This document shows, in pieces, positions 1 to 8,345 of a stretch of 64,000 nt of DNA. Positions within the stretch are counted from its first letter, which is position 1, and every line of letters begins with the position of its first letter. The position numbers and the translations under genes were made by a program. Where the stretch lies: NCBI GenBank assembly GCA_034933145.1, contig JAYFOA010000025.1, forward strand, positions 45,081 to 109,080, written 5' to 3'. The DNA is from UBA4644 sp034933145. Its GTDB lineage: Bacteria > Bacillota > Clostridia > Oscillospirales > Butyricicoccaceae. The notes beneath the pieces are model-generated. The model was not told the origin of the DNA. It did not search any database and saw only the letters and a program-made list of their open reading frames with translations.

Positions 1-292
1 CCGCCGCATTTTTACCTGGCTTCGGCAGAAAAGCATAAAATGGGATCGCCTGATCCGCAGGCTGGAGCTTCATGCTGCCGGAAAGGGCGCAGTCGTACGG
101 AAATATCAGCTGCTGGGCCTGTTCATTCTGGTGGCGATTCCGCTGCCCGGCACCGGAGCCTGGACCGGCGCGCTGGTGGCCGCCATGCTGGATATCCGCC
201 TGCGTCAGGCGTTTCCGGTCATCGCGGCCGGCGTGATCGCTGCAGGAGGCCTGGTATCCCTTCTGACCGCCGGCGTGATCTCATTGACATAG
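1..292 (+). CDS. Small multidrug-export family membrane protein, 3' end only
   Basis: The reading frame enters from the left edge (first full codon at base 2) and stops with TAG at 290-292, giving the last 96 residues. After a charged loop (RRLELHAAGKGAVV) come two hydrophobic segments. The first carries the motif AIPLPGTGAWTGALVAAMLD, typical of COG2426 (Sm_multidrug_ex) proteins, which are small inner-membrane proteins named after a drug-export phenotype but of unclear true function. The second segment (FPVIAAGVIAAGGLVSLLTA) closes the protein. The family call rests on recalled motif similarity. The start, promoter and upstream neighbours lie outside the window. Confidence 0.7.
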   Translation, partial: RRIFTWLRQKSIKWDRLIRRLELHAAGKGAVVRKYQLLGLFILVAIPLPGTGAWTGALVAAMLDIRLRQAFPVIAAGVIAAGGLVSLLTAGVISLT

Positions 293-465
293 ACAGGGGA
301 TTGTTTCGGGCCGCGAAAAATAGGGAAATAGGAAAAGCTGCCGTATGGCAGCTTTTTATTTGTCTCCGGGTGATAGAGATTTACTCTGCTTTTCAAAAAT
401 ACCAAGTGGGTTTTATCCAAATCGCTTGCGGCAGAGGAGAAACTGTGCTATGGTTGACCTATATA

Positions 466-484
466 ATATTCATTTAATGAATAT
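466..484. promoter_or_regulatory. Perfect palindrome upstream of arginase, candidate operator
   Basis: ATATTCATT-T-AATGAATAT is a perfect 9-base inverted repeat around one central base, 28 bases before the arginase start and just downstream of a TTGACC hexamer (454-459). ArgR/AhrC boxes are also AT-rich with TGAAT and ATTCA half-sites, but here the half-sites are in the opposite order, so arginine-responsive control is only a guess. Confidence 0.35.
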
Positions 485-511
485 ATACATTGAGAGGGAG
501 GACAAGCGGGA

Positions 512-1405
512 ATGATCAGCAAAAAAGTCGATATTATAGGGATTCAGATGGATCTTGGCGCATCAAAGCGCGGCGTGGATATGGGGCCGCTCGCTATTCG
601 ATACGCGGATATATGCAATAAGATGAGCGAGCTGGGGATTCAATGGCGTGATAAGGGAGACATCATTCCGCTGGCCCGCGGGAAATCGCGTCCTGACATG
701 AAGAATTACGAGCAAGTGACGGAGGCGAACCGCCGGCTGTATGATCAGGTTTCTGAAAGCTTAAAGGCCGGGGCGCTGCCGGTGGTCCTCGGCGGCGACC
801 ACTGTGTGGCGGCGGGCAGCATCCCCGCGGTGGCACGGCATTACGGCGGCATCGGAGTCATCTGGATCGATGCACATGGTGATTTCAATAATCAGGAAAG
901 CTCCCTCAGCGGCAATATGCACGGCATGCCTTTTTCTGCCGTCTGTGGCTGCGGTCCGGCCTGTATGATGGATTATGGGGGAGAAACAGTATTCGTTGAC
1001 CCCACACACGCGGTTCAGATCGGCGGACGGGACATCGAGATTCAGGAGCGGATGCGGATGCGGCAGGCGGGCGTGACGGTGTTTTCCATCTCCGATATTG
1101 ATCGGCTGGGGATGGCGGAAGTCATGCGCCGGGCTATCCGGATCACGGGCAGCGGGACGGCGGGGATCCATGTCAGCTTTGATGTGGACGCAGTGACGCC
1201 GGACGAAGCGCCGGGTACCGGAACACCGGTTCACAGTGGTATCACTGTCCGCGAAGCATTCCTGGCCGCTGAGATGATCGCCGAGAGCGACCGGCTGATC
1301 TCCCTCGACATGGTGGAAGTCAATCCGATTTTGGACGAGCGGAACCGAACCGGAAACCTGGCTTGTGAGCTGGTTCTTTCCCTGTTGGGGAAAACGGTGT
1401 ATTAA
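512..1405 (+). CDS. rocF: Arginase
   Basis: Hydrolyses L-arginine to ornithine and urea in the cytoplasm, the first step of arginine catabolism. The 297 residues match the usual length of bacterial arginases. The binuclear manganese site is visible: GGDH (94-97), DAHGD (120-124) and SFDVDAVTPDEAPGTGTP beginning near 222. The last motif, with DxD and the GTGTP stretch, separates arginase from many agmatinases. The C-terminus ends VEVNPILDERNRTG, as in Bacillus RocF. A GGGAGG ribosome site sits about 10 bases before the ATG. The gene stands alone: an AT-rich palindrome lies in front and a GC-rich hairpin terminator follows. Agmatinase is the alternative but fits less well. Confidence 0.9.
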   Translation: MISKKVDIIGIQMDLGASKRGVDMGPLAIRYADICNKMSELGIQWRDKGDIIPLARGKSRPDMKNYEQVTEANRRLYDQVSESLKAGALPVVLGGDHCVAAGSIPAVARHYGGIGVIWIDAHGDFNNQESSLSGNMHGMPFSAVCGCGPACMMDYGGETVFVDPTHAVQIGGRDIEIQERMRMRQAGVTVFSISDIDRLGMAEVMRRAIRITGSGTAGIHVSFDVDAVTPDEAPGTGTPVHSGITVREAFLAAEMIAESDRLISLDMVEVNPILDERNRTGNLACELVLSLLGKTVY

Positions 1406-1423
1406 ATCGATAATCGCTACATA

Positions 1424-1459
1424 CGCCCGCGGGTCCTTGCCCGCGGGCGTTCTGTTTTT
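1424..1459 (+). terminator. Rho-independent terminator after arginase
   Basis: CGCCCGCGGG and CCCGCGGGCG form a 10-bp perfect stem with a 6-base loop, followed by TTCTGTTTTT. Confidence 0.8.
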
Positions 1460-1647
1460 GGCTGGCGAAACGAAATGTCTTTTCGCACTTTAGCCTCAGG
1501 ATGCATTGCTTTCGCAATTTTCCCAGGCATGTATTTCCCCGTAGCGCCGGTCTATGACCGTATGGGGCACCCATTTCCCGTTGAAAACAGAGGGGGAGTA
1601 TGATAAGATGGACAAGGATTAAAACTTGAAAGAAAACGGGTGATCTC

Positions 1648-2487
1648 ATGGAACAGAACAAAGCGCTCCGTGTCTTTGCGGAGGAGATCCGCGTCGAAAC
1701 GCTCAAAGAGCTTGCGCACCTGGGCTTCGGCCATGTGGGCGGCGCGATGTCCGTCGTGGAACTGCTGGCCGTGCTGTATGGACGCGAGATGCGGATCGAT
1801 CCCCGCAATCCCCGCTGGGAACAGCGGGATAAGCTGGTAATGAGCAAAGGCCACGCCGGCCCGTCCCTCTATGCCACGCTGGCCCTCAAGGGCTATTTCC
1901 CGAAGGAGGAGCTGCTCACCCTCAACCAGGGCGGCACACATCTGCCCAGCCACTGTGACCGGAACAAGACCCCGGGGGTAGATATGACCACAGGCAGTCT
2001 GGGACAGGGTATGTCTACCGCCTGCGGCATCGCGCTGGGTGACCGGATGCGCGGCCGCGACAGCTATACCTATCTGGTGTTGGGCGACGGTGAATGTGAT
2101 GAGGGCCAGGTCTGGGAGGGCGCGATGTTCGCGCCACAGTTTCGGCTCGATCATCTGATTGCCTTCGTCGATCTCAATAAGCAGCAGCTGGATGGCGCGT
2201 GTACAGATGTGCTGAATCTAGGTGACATGGTGGATAAATGGACGGCCTTTGGTTGGGATACCCGGAAGGTGGACGGCCATGATATCGACGCCATCGCCGA
2301 TGCCATCGCGGCGGCAAAGGCCATGTCCGGCAAGCCGCATATGATTATCCTCGATACGATCAAGGGGCACGGCTGCCTGTTGGCGGAGCAGACTTTCCCC
2401 TGCCATCACATCGCCTTTACGGCGGAGCAGATCGCGCCGAGCCTTGCACACGCGGAAGCCGAGCTCGAAGCTGCAAGGAGGGCGTAA
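1648..2487 (+). CDS. Transketolase, N-terminal (TPP-binding) subunit
   Basis: First half of a split transketolase, which moves two-carbon units between sugar phosphates in the non-oxidative pentose phosphate pathway. It has 279 residues, whereas single-chain enzymes have about 650. Visible TPP-domain features are the conserved histidines in GHVGG (H29) and SKGHA (H69) and the cofactor motif GDGECDEGQVWEGA (146 on) with the following VDLNKQQ. The ATG at 1648 was chosen because homologues start with a short helix of this kind. The C-terminal subunit starts 3 bases after the stop, so the two are translated together. Split transketolases are common in Clostridia and Archaea. Confidence 0.93.
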   Translation: MEQNKALRVFAEEIRVETLKELAHLGFGHVGGAMSVVELLAVLYGREMRIDPRNPRWEQRDKLVMSKGHAGPSLYATLALKGYFPKEELLTLNQGGTHLPSHCDRNKTPGVDMTTGSLGQGMSTACGIALGDRMRGRDSYTYLVLGDGECDEGQVWEGAMFAPQFRLDHLIAFVDLNKQQLDGACTDVLNLGDMVDKWTAFGWDTRKVDGHDIDAIADAIAAAKAMSGKPHMIILDTIKGHGCLLAEQTFPCHHIAFTAEQIAPSLAHAEAELEAARRA

Positions 2488-2490
2488 CAC

Positions 2491-3456
2491 ATGAGCTATC
2501 AAGTGAAAAAGAGCTTTGAGAAAGAGACTACGGAGATGCGCCGCGCCTATTGCGATACGCTGCAGGAGCTGGCACGCACGGACAATCGCATCTGCATTCT
2601 GGATGCCGATCTGGTCGGCTCCTCCGGCGTCAAGCCGTTTTTTAAAGAATTCCCGGACCGCGCCATTGACTGCGGCATCCAGGAAAGTAATATGATCGGC
2701 GTGGCCGCCGGCCTTTCTGCGGCGGGGATGGTGCCCTTCGCCCATTCCTTCGGTCCCTTTGCCACCCGCCGTGTTCTTGACCAGATTTTTATCTCCTGCG
2801 CCTATGCGAAACTGAATGTCCGTATCATCGGCAGCGACCCCGGCGTTTGTGCCGCCTATAATGGCGGAACGCATATGCCCTTTGAGGATATGGGTGCACT
2901 GATGTCCGTGCCGAAGATCACGTTGGTCGAGCCTGCCGATACTGTCCAGCTCCGCTGGCTGATCCGACGTCTGCGGGACGAGTACGGCGTCTTCTATATC
3001 CGCATGATGCGAAAACTGGCCGTCGGCGTCTATGAGGAAGACTCGACCTTTGAACTGGGAAAAATGCCCGTCCTGCGCGATGGCAATGATGTTTGCATCG
3101 TAGCGTCGGGCATTATGGTGGCCGAGGCGCTGAAAGCCGCCGAAAGTCTGGCGGCACAGGGAATTTCCGCCGCCGTGCTGAACGCTTTCTGCTGGAAGCC
3201 CATTGACCGGGAGACGCTGGAAAAGTATTCCGGGAAATGCGGCTGCTTCGTTACCGCCGAGAACCATAACGTCGTCGGAGGTCTGAATGGCGCGGTCTGC
3301 GCGGCATTGGCCCAGAGTACGCCGGCGCCGGTGGAGGCCGTCGGCATCTTTGACGAGTTTGGCGAGGTCGGGACCGAGGCATTCCTGCGCGAGCGGTTCC
3401 AGCTGACCGCTGCTGCCGTCGAGCAGGCGGCAAAAAAGGCGATTTCACGAAAGTAA
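2491..3456 (+). CDS. Transketolase, C-terminal (pyrimidine-binding) subunit
   Basis: Second half of the split transketolase (321 residues). It carries the pyrimidine-binding and C-terminal domains. The catalytic glutamate that activates thiamine diphosphate is E65 in CGIQESNMIGVAAGLSAAG, and the segment GTHMPFEDMGALMSVP follows as in the family. The ATG overlaps nothing and lies 3 bases after the N-terminal subunit, and an AAGGAGGGC ribosome site lies inside the preceding gene's end. A distant resemblance to DXP synthase is shared by all transketolase-like enzymes, but the split organisation and motif spacing favour transketolase. A strong hairpin follows the gene. Confidence 0.93.
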   Translation: MSYQVKKSFEKETTEMRRAYCDTLQELARTDNRICILDADLVGSSGVKPFFKEFPDRAIDCGIQESNMIGVAAGLSAAGMVPFAHSFGPFATRRVLDQIFISCAYAKLNVRIIGSDPGVCAAYNGGTHMPFEDMGALMSVPKITLVEPADTVQLRWLIRRLRDEYGVFYIRMMRKLAVGVYEEDSTFELGKMPVLRDGNDVCIVASGIMVAEALKAAESLAAQGISAAVLNAFCWKPIDRETLEKYSGKCGCFVTAENHNVVGGLNGAVCAALAQSTPAPVEAVGIFDEFGEVGTEAFLRERFQLTAAAVEQAAKKAISRK

Positions 3457-3471
3457 AAATTAAAGATGATT

Positions 3472-3504
3472 ATTCGCCCCCGAACATCGTTCGGGGGCGA
3501 ATTT
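3472..3504 (+). terminator. Hairpin terminator after the transketolase genes
   Basis: ATTCGCCCCCGAAC and GTTCGGGGGCGAAT pair perfectly over 14 bp around a 3-base loop. The T-tract is short (ATTT), so termination is likely but not certain. The following 240 bases up to the next gene contain no gene I can support. Confidence 0.7.
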
Positions 3505-3742
3505 GCAGGAGAAGGACTGCCGTTATGGAAAATATAACCACACCGGGCAGAATAAGGAGCTCTTTTCCCTGCTGCTCTTGATCGTTTAATTTATCGCTAA
3601 GACCGCCAGCTCAGAGGAAAACGTCGAAAAGCTTTGCATCCTGCGGTAACAGCTGATACAATAACGGTGAGGGCAAACCGAGCACCGTCCGCTTTCGGCG
3701 GCGGAGGGAGGCCCAGCATGAATGACACGGAGGATCGACCCT

Positions 3743-5059
3743 ATGTGTGACACCATGATAGCCCCGCCGAAGACCACGGCGGGCGGATATGGCATCTTTG
3801 CAAAGAACAGCGACCGTGACACCAACGAGCCGCAATATTTCACCTATATCCCCGCGTCGGATCACGCGCCCGGCGCTCGGGTCCGGTGCACCTATATTGA
3901 AATCGGGCAGGCAGCGCACACAAACGCCCTCATCCTCAGCAAACCGTCGTGGATTTGGGGCGGCGAGATGGGCGTCAACGAGTTCGGCGTCATCATCGGC
4001 AACGAGGCTATCTGGACCCGAATGCCCTACGGGGACAAGGCACTGATCGGCATGGATTCCCTGCGCATCGCGCTGGAGCGGGGGAACAGCGCGGCGGCGG
4101 CAGCGGACGTGATCATCGACCTGCTGGAGCAGTATGGCCAGGGTGGAAACTGCTCCTTCGAGGGGGAGTTTCACTACCATAACAGCTACCTGATTGCCGA
4201 CGCGCGGGACAGCTTTGTCCTCGAGACCGCTGGGCCTTACTGGGCATTGGAGCGGGTCGGCGGCCTGCGCACGATCTCCAACGTGATGAGCGTTTCGAAA
4301 TACGAGCGTATCCACCCGGAGGCGATAGCCTACGCCGTGTCCCATGGCTGGTGTGAGAACGAGCGGGATTTCGACTTCTCCCTGGCCTATCTGGATCAGT
4401 TCCGTCGTACGGGACTTGGCGCCACCTTCCGCGCCCACTGCACCGGCCGCGTCCTGCGGAGTGACGAGGGCCGCGTCGACGTGGAGACGATGAAGCGGGC
4501 GCTGCGCAGTCATAACGGCAACAACCCCTGGACCGCCAGCGCCTCCAGCGCGCCCTGTATGCACGCCCGGGAGCCCGGCGATTCCCAGTCCACCGCAAGC
4601 CTGATTGCCGTCCTTCCGCCTCGGGGCCCCGCCGCACTCTGGGGCACGGGGATGTCCACCCCCTGCATCGCGCCTTTTAAGCCCTTCTGGTTCGACGCCT
4701 TTTCCGACCGGCTGGTCTTCCCTTACGACCGGCAGGAAGAGGCCATGGAGAGCTGGCTGCTGAGGGAGGGACTCAATCGCGCGTTCCTTGACGGGCGCAT
4801 CGACGACAGGGCCTATCATGGGGAGCTGGCCGCGCTGGAGGGCAGCTGGGCCGTACGGGCCGCAGAGCTGGAGGGTCGTCCTGCCCCGGAGCGCAGGACC
4901 TTCTGTGAGCAGGTATGCGACGAAGAGCGCGCGTTTGTCGACCGCTGGCTCGCCAAAGCAAAGGCGACGCCCGCCGCGCCCCTGGGAGATAAGGACTTCC
5001 AGCAGCTATGGGCCGGGTGGAACGAGGCGCTGGGCCGCGACCGCCGTATCGCGTACTGA
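3743..5059 (+). CDS. C69-family dipeptidase (secernin-like Ntn hydrolase)
   Basis: Predicted cytoplasmic dipeptidase of the N-terminal-nucleophile hydrolase superfamily. The protein begins MCDTMIA, and Cys2 is the expected nucleophile exposed by removal of the first methionine or a short propeptide. For that reason I chose the ATG at 3743, which also has GGAGG nine bases upstream, over the in-frame ATG at 3722. Family features follow: GIFAKNSDRDTNEP near residue 20, then SKPSWIWGGEMGVNEFGVIIGNEA. The length, 438 residues, is normal for Lactobacillus-type dipeptidase A and secernins. No signal peptide is seen. The exact substrate cannot be told; acyltransferases of the penicillin acylase type are related but usually have a different start. 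Confidence 0.85.
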   Translation: MCDTMIAPPKTTAGGYGIFAKNSDRDTNEPQYFTYIPASDHAPGARVRCTYIEIGQAAHTNALILSKPSWIWGGEMGVNEFGVIIGNEAIWTRMPYGDKALIGMDSLRIALERGNSAAAAADVIIDLLEQYGQGGNCSFEGEFHYHNSYLIADARDSFVLETAGPYWALERVGGLRTISNVMSVSKYERIHPEAIAYAVSHGWCENERDFDFSLAYLDQFRRTGLGATFRAHCTGRVLRSDEGRVDVETMKRALRSHNGNNPWTASASSAPCMHAREPGDSQSTASLIAVLPPRGPAALWGTGMSTPCIAPFKPFWFDAFSDRLVFPYDRQEEAMESWLLREGLNRAFLDGRIDDRAYHGELAALEGSWAVRAAELEGRPAPERRTFCEQVCDEERAFVDRWLAKAKATPAAPLGDKDFQQLWAGWNEALGRDRRIAY

Positions 5060-5102
5060 GTCTGTGGCCGCGGCTTCCTCTTCCGGTATGAAAAAACAAA
5101 CG

Positions 5103-5135
5103 AAAAAGCCCCGTTCCAGAAGGAACGGGGCTTTT
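5103..5135 (-). terminator. Terminator of rpsT, probably bidirectional
   Basis: AAAAAGCCCCGTTCC and GGAACGGGGCTTTT form a 14-bp stem with a 4-base loop. It has A- and T-tracts on both sides, so it can end the C69 peptidase transcript as well as rpsT. Confidence 0.85.
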
Positions 5136-5145
5136 ATTTCGGAAA

Positions 5146-5403
5146 TTACTGCGCTTGCTGGGCGTTGAGCTTTTTCGTCAACTGGCTCTTCCGACGCGCG
5201 ACGGTGTTCTTATGCATAACACCCTTGGCGACCGCCTGATCCAGTCCTTTGACAGCGGCTTTGTACGCAGCCTGAGCTTCATCACCAGTGGCGGCGTCAA
5301 ACTTCTTTATCTTGGTCTTAAGGGCCGTTTTGACGGCACGGTTCTTGATATTCCGCTCCCCGGCGACCAAAACGCGCTTTTTCGCAGACTTAATATTGGG
5401 CAC
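5146..5403 (-). CDS. rpsT: 30S ribosomal protein S20
   Basis: Primary 16S rRNA-binding protein of the small ribosomal subunit. The 85 residues start MPNIKSAKKRV and contain the lysine/arginine-rich helices and the conserved segment GVMHKNTVARRKSQLTKKLN expected of S20. It is a single-gene unit on the minus strand: a sigma-A type promoter and a GGGAGG ribosome site lie upstream and a strong hairpin downstream. The divergent neighbour is the spore protease gene gpr; an rpsT-gpr adjacency is familiar from Bacillus and Clostridium genomes and supports both calls. Confidence 0.97.
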   Translation of the reverse strand: MPNIKSAKKRVLVAGERNIKNRAVKTALKTKIKKFDAATGDEAQAAYKAAVKGLDQAVAKGVMHKNTVARRKSQLTKKLNAQQAQ

Positions 5404-5442
5404 GATCCTGACCTCCCTTACAGCGAAATTTACAGCAGACCT

Positions 5443-5471
5443 ATTCTACCATGCGCAAAAGAGAAATGCAA
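5443..5471 (-). promoter_or_regulatory. Sigma-A type promoter of rpsT
   Basis: On the minus strand TTGCAT (5466-5471) and TAGAAT (5443-5448) are separated by exactly 17 bases and read toward rpsT. Confidence 0.65.
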
Positions 5472-5532
5472 GCGCATTTTCGCATAATTTTTGATATGGC
5501 ACGGAAACTATCGGTAAAAAGGGGGCATTTTG

Positions 5533-6402
5533 ATGTTTTCAGGCCGCACCGATCTGGCGCTGGAGCGCCGCGACAAGCTTTCAAGTGTACCGGATGGCGT
5601 CGCTAGCCGCGAATATGAGGAAAACGGGCTTCACATCACCCAGATCGACGTGGTGGATGAAGAAGGGGCACGCGCGCTGCAAAAGCCCATGGGTCGGTAT
5701 CTGACCGCCGCGACCAAGGATGAACTGCTGATGGAGGACGACTGGATCTGGAAAACGGCGCAATCGCTGGCCGGCATGCTGCGTCCGCTGCTGCCGAAGC
5801 GCGGTGCAGTGCTGACGGTAGGGCTTGGCAATCGGGCTGTTGCGCCCGATGCGCTGGGGCCGCTTACCATGGAACAGGTCGTTGTCACGCGGCATCTGAT
5901 TGAAAAAATGCCCAATGAATTTGGCGATATGCGCCCGGTCTGTGCGCTGACCACCGGCGTGCTTGGCAGCACGGGTATTGAGACGGCAGAAATCGTACGC
6001 GGGGTGATGAAGCAGGTACGGCCAAAGGCGATCATTGCGGTAGACGCACTGGCGGCACGTTCGCTGGAACGGCTGTGCCGTACCTTCCAGATCTCCGATA
6101 CCGGCATTACGCCGGGCAGCGGCGCCTGCAACCCGCGGGAGGCGCTGGATATCACGGCGCTGGGGGTGCCGGTCATTGCCGCCGGCGTGCCTACCGTGGT
6201 GGACGCGCTGACCCTGTGCGCCGATTTGGTCGGAGACGGCGCTGACCCGCCGGAGAAGGCCCTGCCGGCCGCCCAGATGCTGGTGTCTCCAAAGGATGTG
6301 GACATCCGCGTCCGCAAATGCGCGAAAGTTTTGGGCTATGCGATCAATTTGGCCCTTCAGGGAGATATGACAGCGGCAGAGATCGAGCAGTTTTTAAGCT
6401 GA
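5533..6402 (+). CDS. gpr: Germination protease (GPR endopeptidase)
   Basis: Protease that degrades the small acid-soluble DNA-protecting proteins when a spore germinates. It is made in the forespore as a zymogen. The N-terminus, SGRTDLALERRD, resembles both its own processing site and the cleavage site in its substrates. The region LTVGLGNRAVAPDALGPL and the later GITPGSGACNPREALDI are typical of peptidase family A25. The ATG at 5533 was preferred over an in-frame TTG one codon earlier, with AAAAAGGGGG as ribosome site. The length (289 residues) is slightly short but complete. spoIIP follows 143 bases downstream, the usual order in Clostridia. Expression is expected from a forespore sigma factor, though I could not identify a convincing sigma-G promoter. 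Confidence 0.95.
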   Translation: MFSGRTDLALERRDKLSSVPDGVASREYEENGLHITQIDVVDEEGARALQKPMGRYLTAATKDELLMEDDWIWKTAQSLAGMLRPLLPKRGAVLTVGLGNRAVAPDALGPLTMEQVVVTRHLIEKMPNEFGDMRPVCALTTGVLGSTGIETAEIVRGVMKQVRPKAIIAVDALAARSLERLCRTFQISDTGITPGSGACNPREALDITALGVPVIAAGVPTVVDALTLCADLVGDGADPPEKALPAAQMLVSPKDVDIRVRKCAKVLGYAINLALQGDMTAAEIEQFLS

Positions 6403-6545
6403 CGGCATTTTGTCGGGGATAGTGCTGATCGAATAAAAACGCCGGATCCCTTGGCAGACGCCTTTCTGGCGGCACAGCAAAAGGTTGTCCGCGGCGAGCA
6501 TATTTTTTGTGGTTTGCGCATAAAGTCTGCACAGGAGGAACCGTT

Positions 6546-7580
6546 ATGCCTTCTGCCAGACCGATCAATCCGTACCCGGCGCCGCGCCGGTGGATGCTGA
6601 TACTTCCCGCCGCCGTGATGCTGGCGGCGGCCATTCTTTTGCCGCCGCGCGCGGCACAGGCACAGCCGCCGCAGCCCGATCTTCCGGCGGCAGATGAACA
6701 GCTGGCGCCTGCCCTTCCCGACGAGGAACTGCCCGAGACCGCCGTTATTGAAAGTATTCTGCCCGACCTGAGCCTGGTCGATCCCCCGGCGACCAACGAA
6801 TCGGAACCCGACGCCACCCCGGTGGTCGTTGTAAAGGATGGGGAGAGCAGCAGCGGCGGCACGGTATATTTCCGTAACGAAACCGACTATGCAATCGATA
6901 CCGCCGCCATGCTGAAGTCTCCCTGCCCCGTTTCCCTTGGCAAAAGCGGTGTACAGGTGCTCATCATGCACACGCACGGAACCGAGGCCTATACTCAGAC
7001 AAAGGCGAATCCTTATACAGAAAGTGACCCATACCGCACAACCGACAGCCAACACAACATGCTGCGTGTGGGACAAGAGATCACCGATATTTTGAACAGC
7101 CGGGGTATCTCCACGGTCCACTCCACGACGCTCAACGATTATCCCGCTTATAATGGCTGTTATACGCGCGCACTTACGGATATCAAAAGCTATGTGGAAA
7201 AATACCCGTCCATCCGCGTGATCATTGACGTTCACCGGGACGCGTTGTCTACTGGGACGACGGCCTATAAGACCGTCGCAAATGTAAACGGGCAGCAGAC
7301 AGCACAGCTTCTTTTCGTCACCGGCACCAACGCCGGCGGATTGACCCATGACAACTGGCGGCAGAATATGACGTACCAGGTACAGCTCCATGACCTGCTG
7401 AATACACTGTATCCCGGCATCATGCGGCCCATGAGCGTCCGAAAGGGACGGTTTAACGAGCATGTCCGCACCGGCAGTATGCTGTTGGAGGTAGGGACCA
7501 ATGGAAATACATTGGAAGAGGCGCTGGCCGCGGCACGCATTTTTGCCAATGTGCTGGCGGATCAGCTGCTGGGGGAATAG
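6546..7580 (+). CDS. spoIIP: Stage II sporulation protein P (peptidoglycan hydrolase of engulfment)
   Basis: Amidase/endopeptidase that, with SpoIID and SpoIIM, thins septal peptidoglycan so that the mother cell can engulf the forespore. The protein of 344 residues has an N-terminal membrane anchor (about residues 12-36), a proline-rich linker and then the SpoIIP catalytic domain, with VLIMHTHGTEAYTQ (around 138-151) and the metal-site segment VIIDVHRDA (around 224-232). The start at 6546 was chosen because AGGAGGA lies 6-9 bases upstream; an upstream in-frame ATG at 6507 lacks a ribosome site. It follows gpr in the same direction. Confidence 0.93.
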   Translation: MPSARPINPYPAPRRWMLILPAAVMLAAAILLPPRAAQAQPPQPDLPAADEQLAPALPDEELPETAVIESILPDLSLVDPPATNESEPDATPVVVVKDGESSSGGTVYFRNETDYAIDTAAMLKSPCPVSLGKSGVQVLIMHTHGTEAYTQTKANPYTESDPYRTTDSQHNMLRVGQEITDILNSRGISTVHSTTLNDYPAYNGCYTRALTDIKSYVEKYPSIRVIIDVHRDALSTGTTAYKTVANVNGQQTAQLLFVTGTNAGGLTHDNWRQNMTYQVQLHDLLNTLYPGIMRPMSVRKGRFNEHVRTGSMLLEVGTNGNTLEEALAAARIFANVLADQLLGE

Positions 7581-7606
7581 TAAATAACCGCACGCTTTAA
7601 CTTTTA

Positions 7607-7639
7607 CAGACCGACACATGTGAGGCATGTGCCGGTCTG
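7607..7639 (+). terminator. Hairpin after spoIIP
   Basis: CAGACCG-CACATG pairs with CATGTG-CGGTCTG with one internal mismatch. Only a weak T-stretch follows, so this is a probable rather than a certain terminator. Confidence 0.55.
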
Positions 7640-7739
7640 CGCATTTCCCGGCCGGCACCGCAAAGGGAGGATCTTGCGGGATCCCGGACAAAGGAATATA
7701 ATGGATAAACCAAAATAAAACAAAGGGAGGGACCATCAG

Positions 7740-8345
7740 ATGGAGATCACAGTCCGTCGGGAGGCAGAAAAAGATTATCGCGAGGTTGAAGAGCTTACGC
7801 GGGCCGCTTTCTCGTATCCCGGCCGCATAGAGCATGGCGGCGCCGGATGTCCGTTTGAGCATTGGATGGTTCATGCCCTCCGCGAAAAAGATGGGATTCG
7901 GGAACTCAGCTATGTTGCGGAGGCCGAGGGCCGCCTTGCCGGCCATATTATATACAGCAGTGCCCGGGTGGAAACGCCCACTGGGGAGCGCGTGCCGGTG
8001 CTCAATTTCGGTCCCCTCAGCGTGCGGCCGGAATATCAGCGCCGCGGCGTAGGCAAGGCGCTGATGCATACAACGATTGCCCGCGCAAGGGAGCTCGGAT
8101 ACGGCGCAATATTGTTTTTCGGACGTCCGGAATATTACCCGCAGTTTGGGTTTGCTGAGGCCGCGGCATTTGGCATCACAGATCGCAATGGGAAAAATTA
8201 CCCCGCTTTTATGGCGATGGAGCTGAAACCGGGATACTTACGCGGCATACACGGGAAATTTTATGAATCTCCGATCTATGACGACCGTCTGAACGTGGAA
8301 GCTGTCAAAAAATATGACAGACTGTTTATGAGAAGCGCTGTATGA
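7740..8345 (+). CDS. GNAT-family N-acetyltransferase
   Basis: Predicted acetyl-CoA-dependent N-acetyltransferase of 201 residues; the acceptor is unknown. The central acetyl-CoA-binding motif is seen as VRPEYQRRGVGKALM (about residues 93-107), followed by GYGAILFFGRPEYYPQFGF, which resembles YhbS-type proteins. A strong AAGGGAGGG site precedes the ATG. The next gene, a methyltransferase, begins within the last four bases (ATGA overlap), so the two are translationally coupled. They may act on related small molecules, but nothing in the sequence identifies the substrate. Confidence 0.85.
   Translation: MEITVRREAEKDYREVEELTRAAFSYPGRIEHGGAGCPFEHWMVHALREKDGIRELSYVAEAEGRLAGHIIYSSARVETPTGERVPVLNFGPLSVRPEYQRRGVGKALMHTTIARARELGYGAILFFGRPEYYPQFGFAEAAAFGITDRNGKNYPAFMAMELKPGYLRGIHGKFYESPIYDDRLNVEAVKKYDRLFMRSAV

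Noticed and set aside
2218..3267. Minus-strand frame opposite the transketolase genes
   Set aside because: Shadow frame; both transketolase halves are complete on the plus strand.
3505..3721. Possible short coding remnant (frame ending KELFSLLLLIV) after the transketolase terminator
   Set aside because: Too short and without start, ribosome site or family resemblance.
3611..4819. 402-codon minus-strand frame opposite the C69 peptidase
   Set aside because: Shadow of a real gene with complete family motifs on the plus strand.
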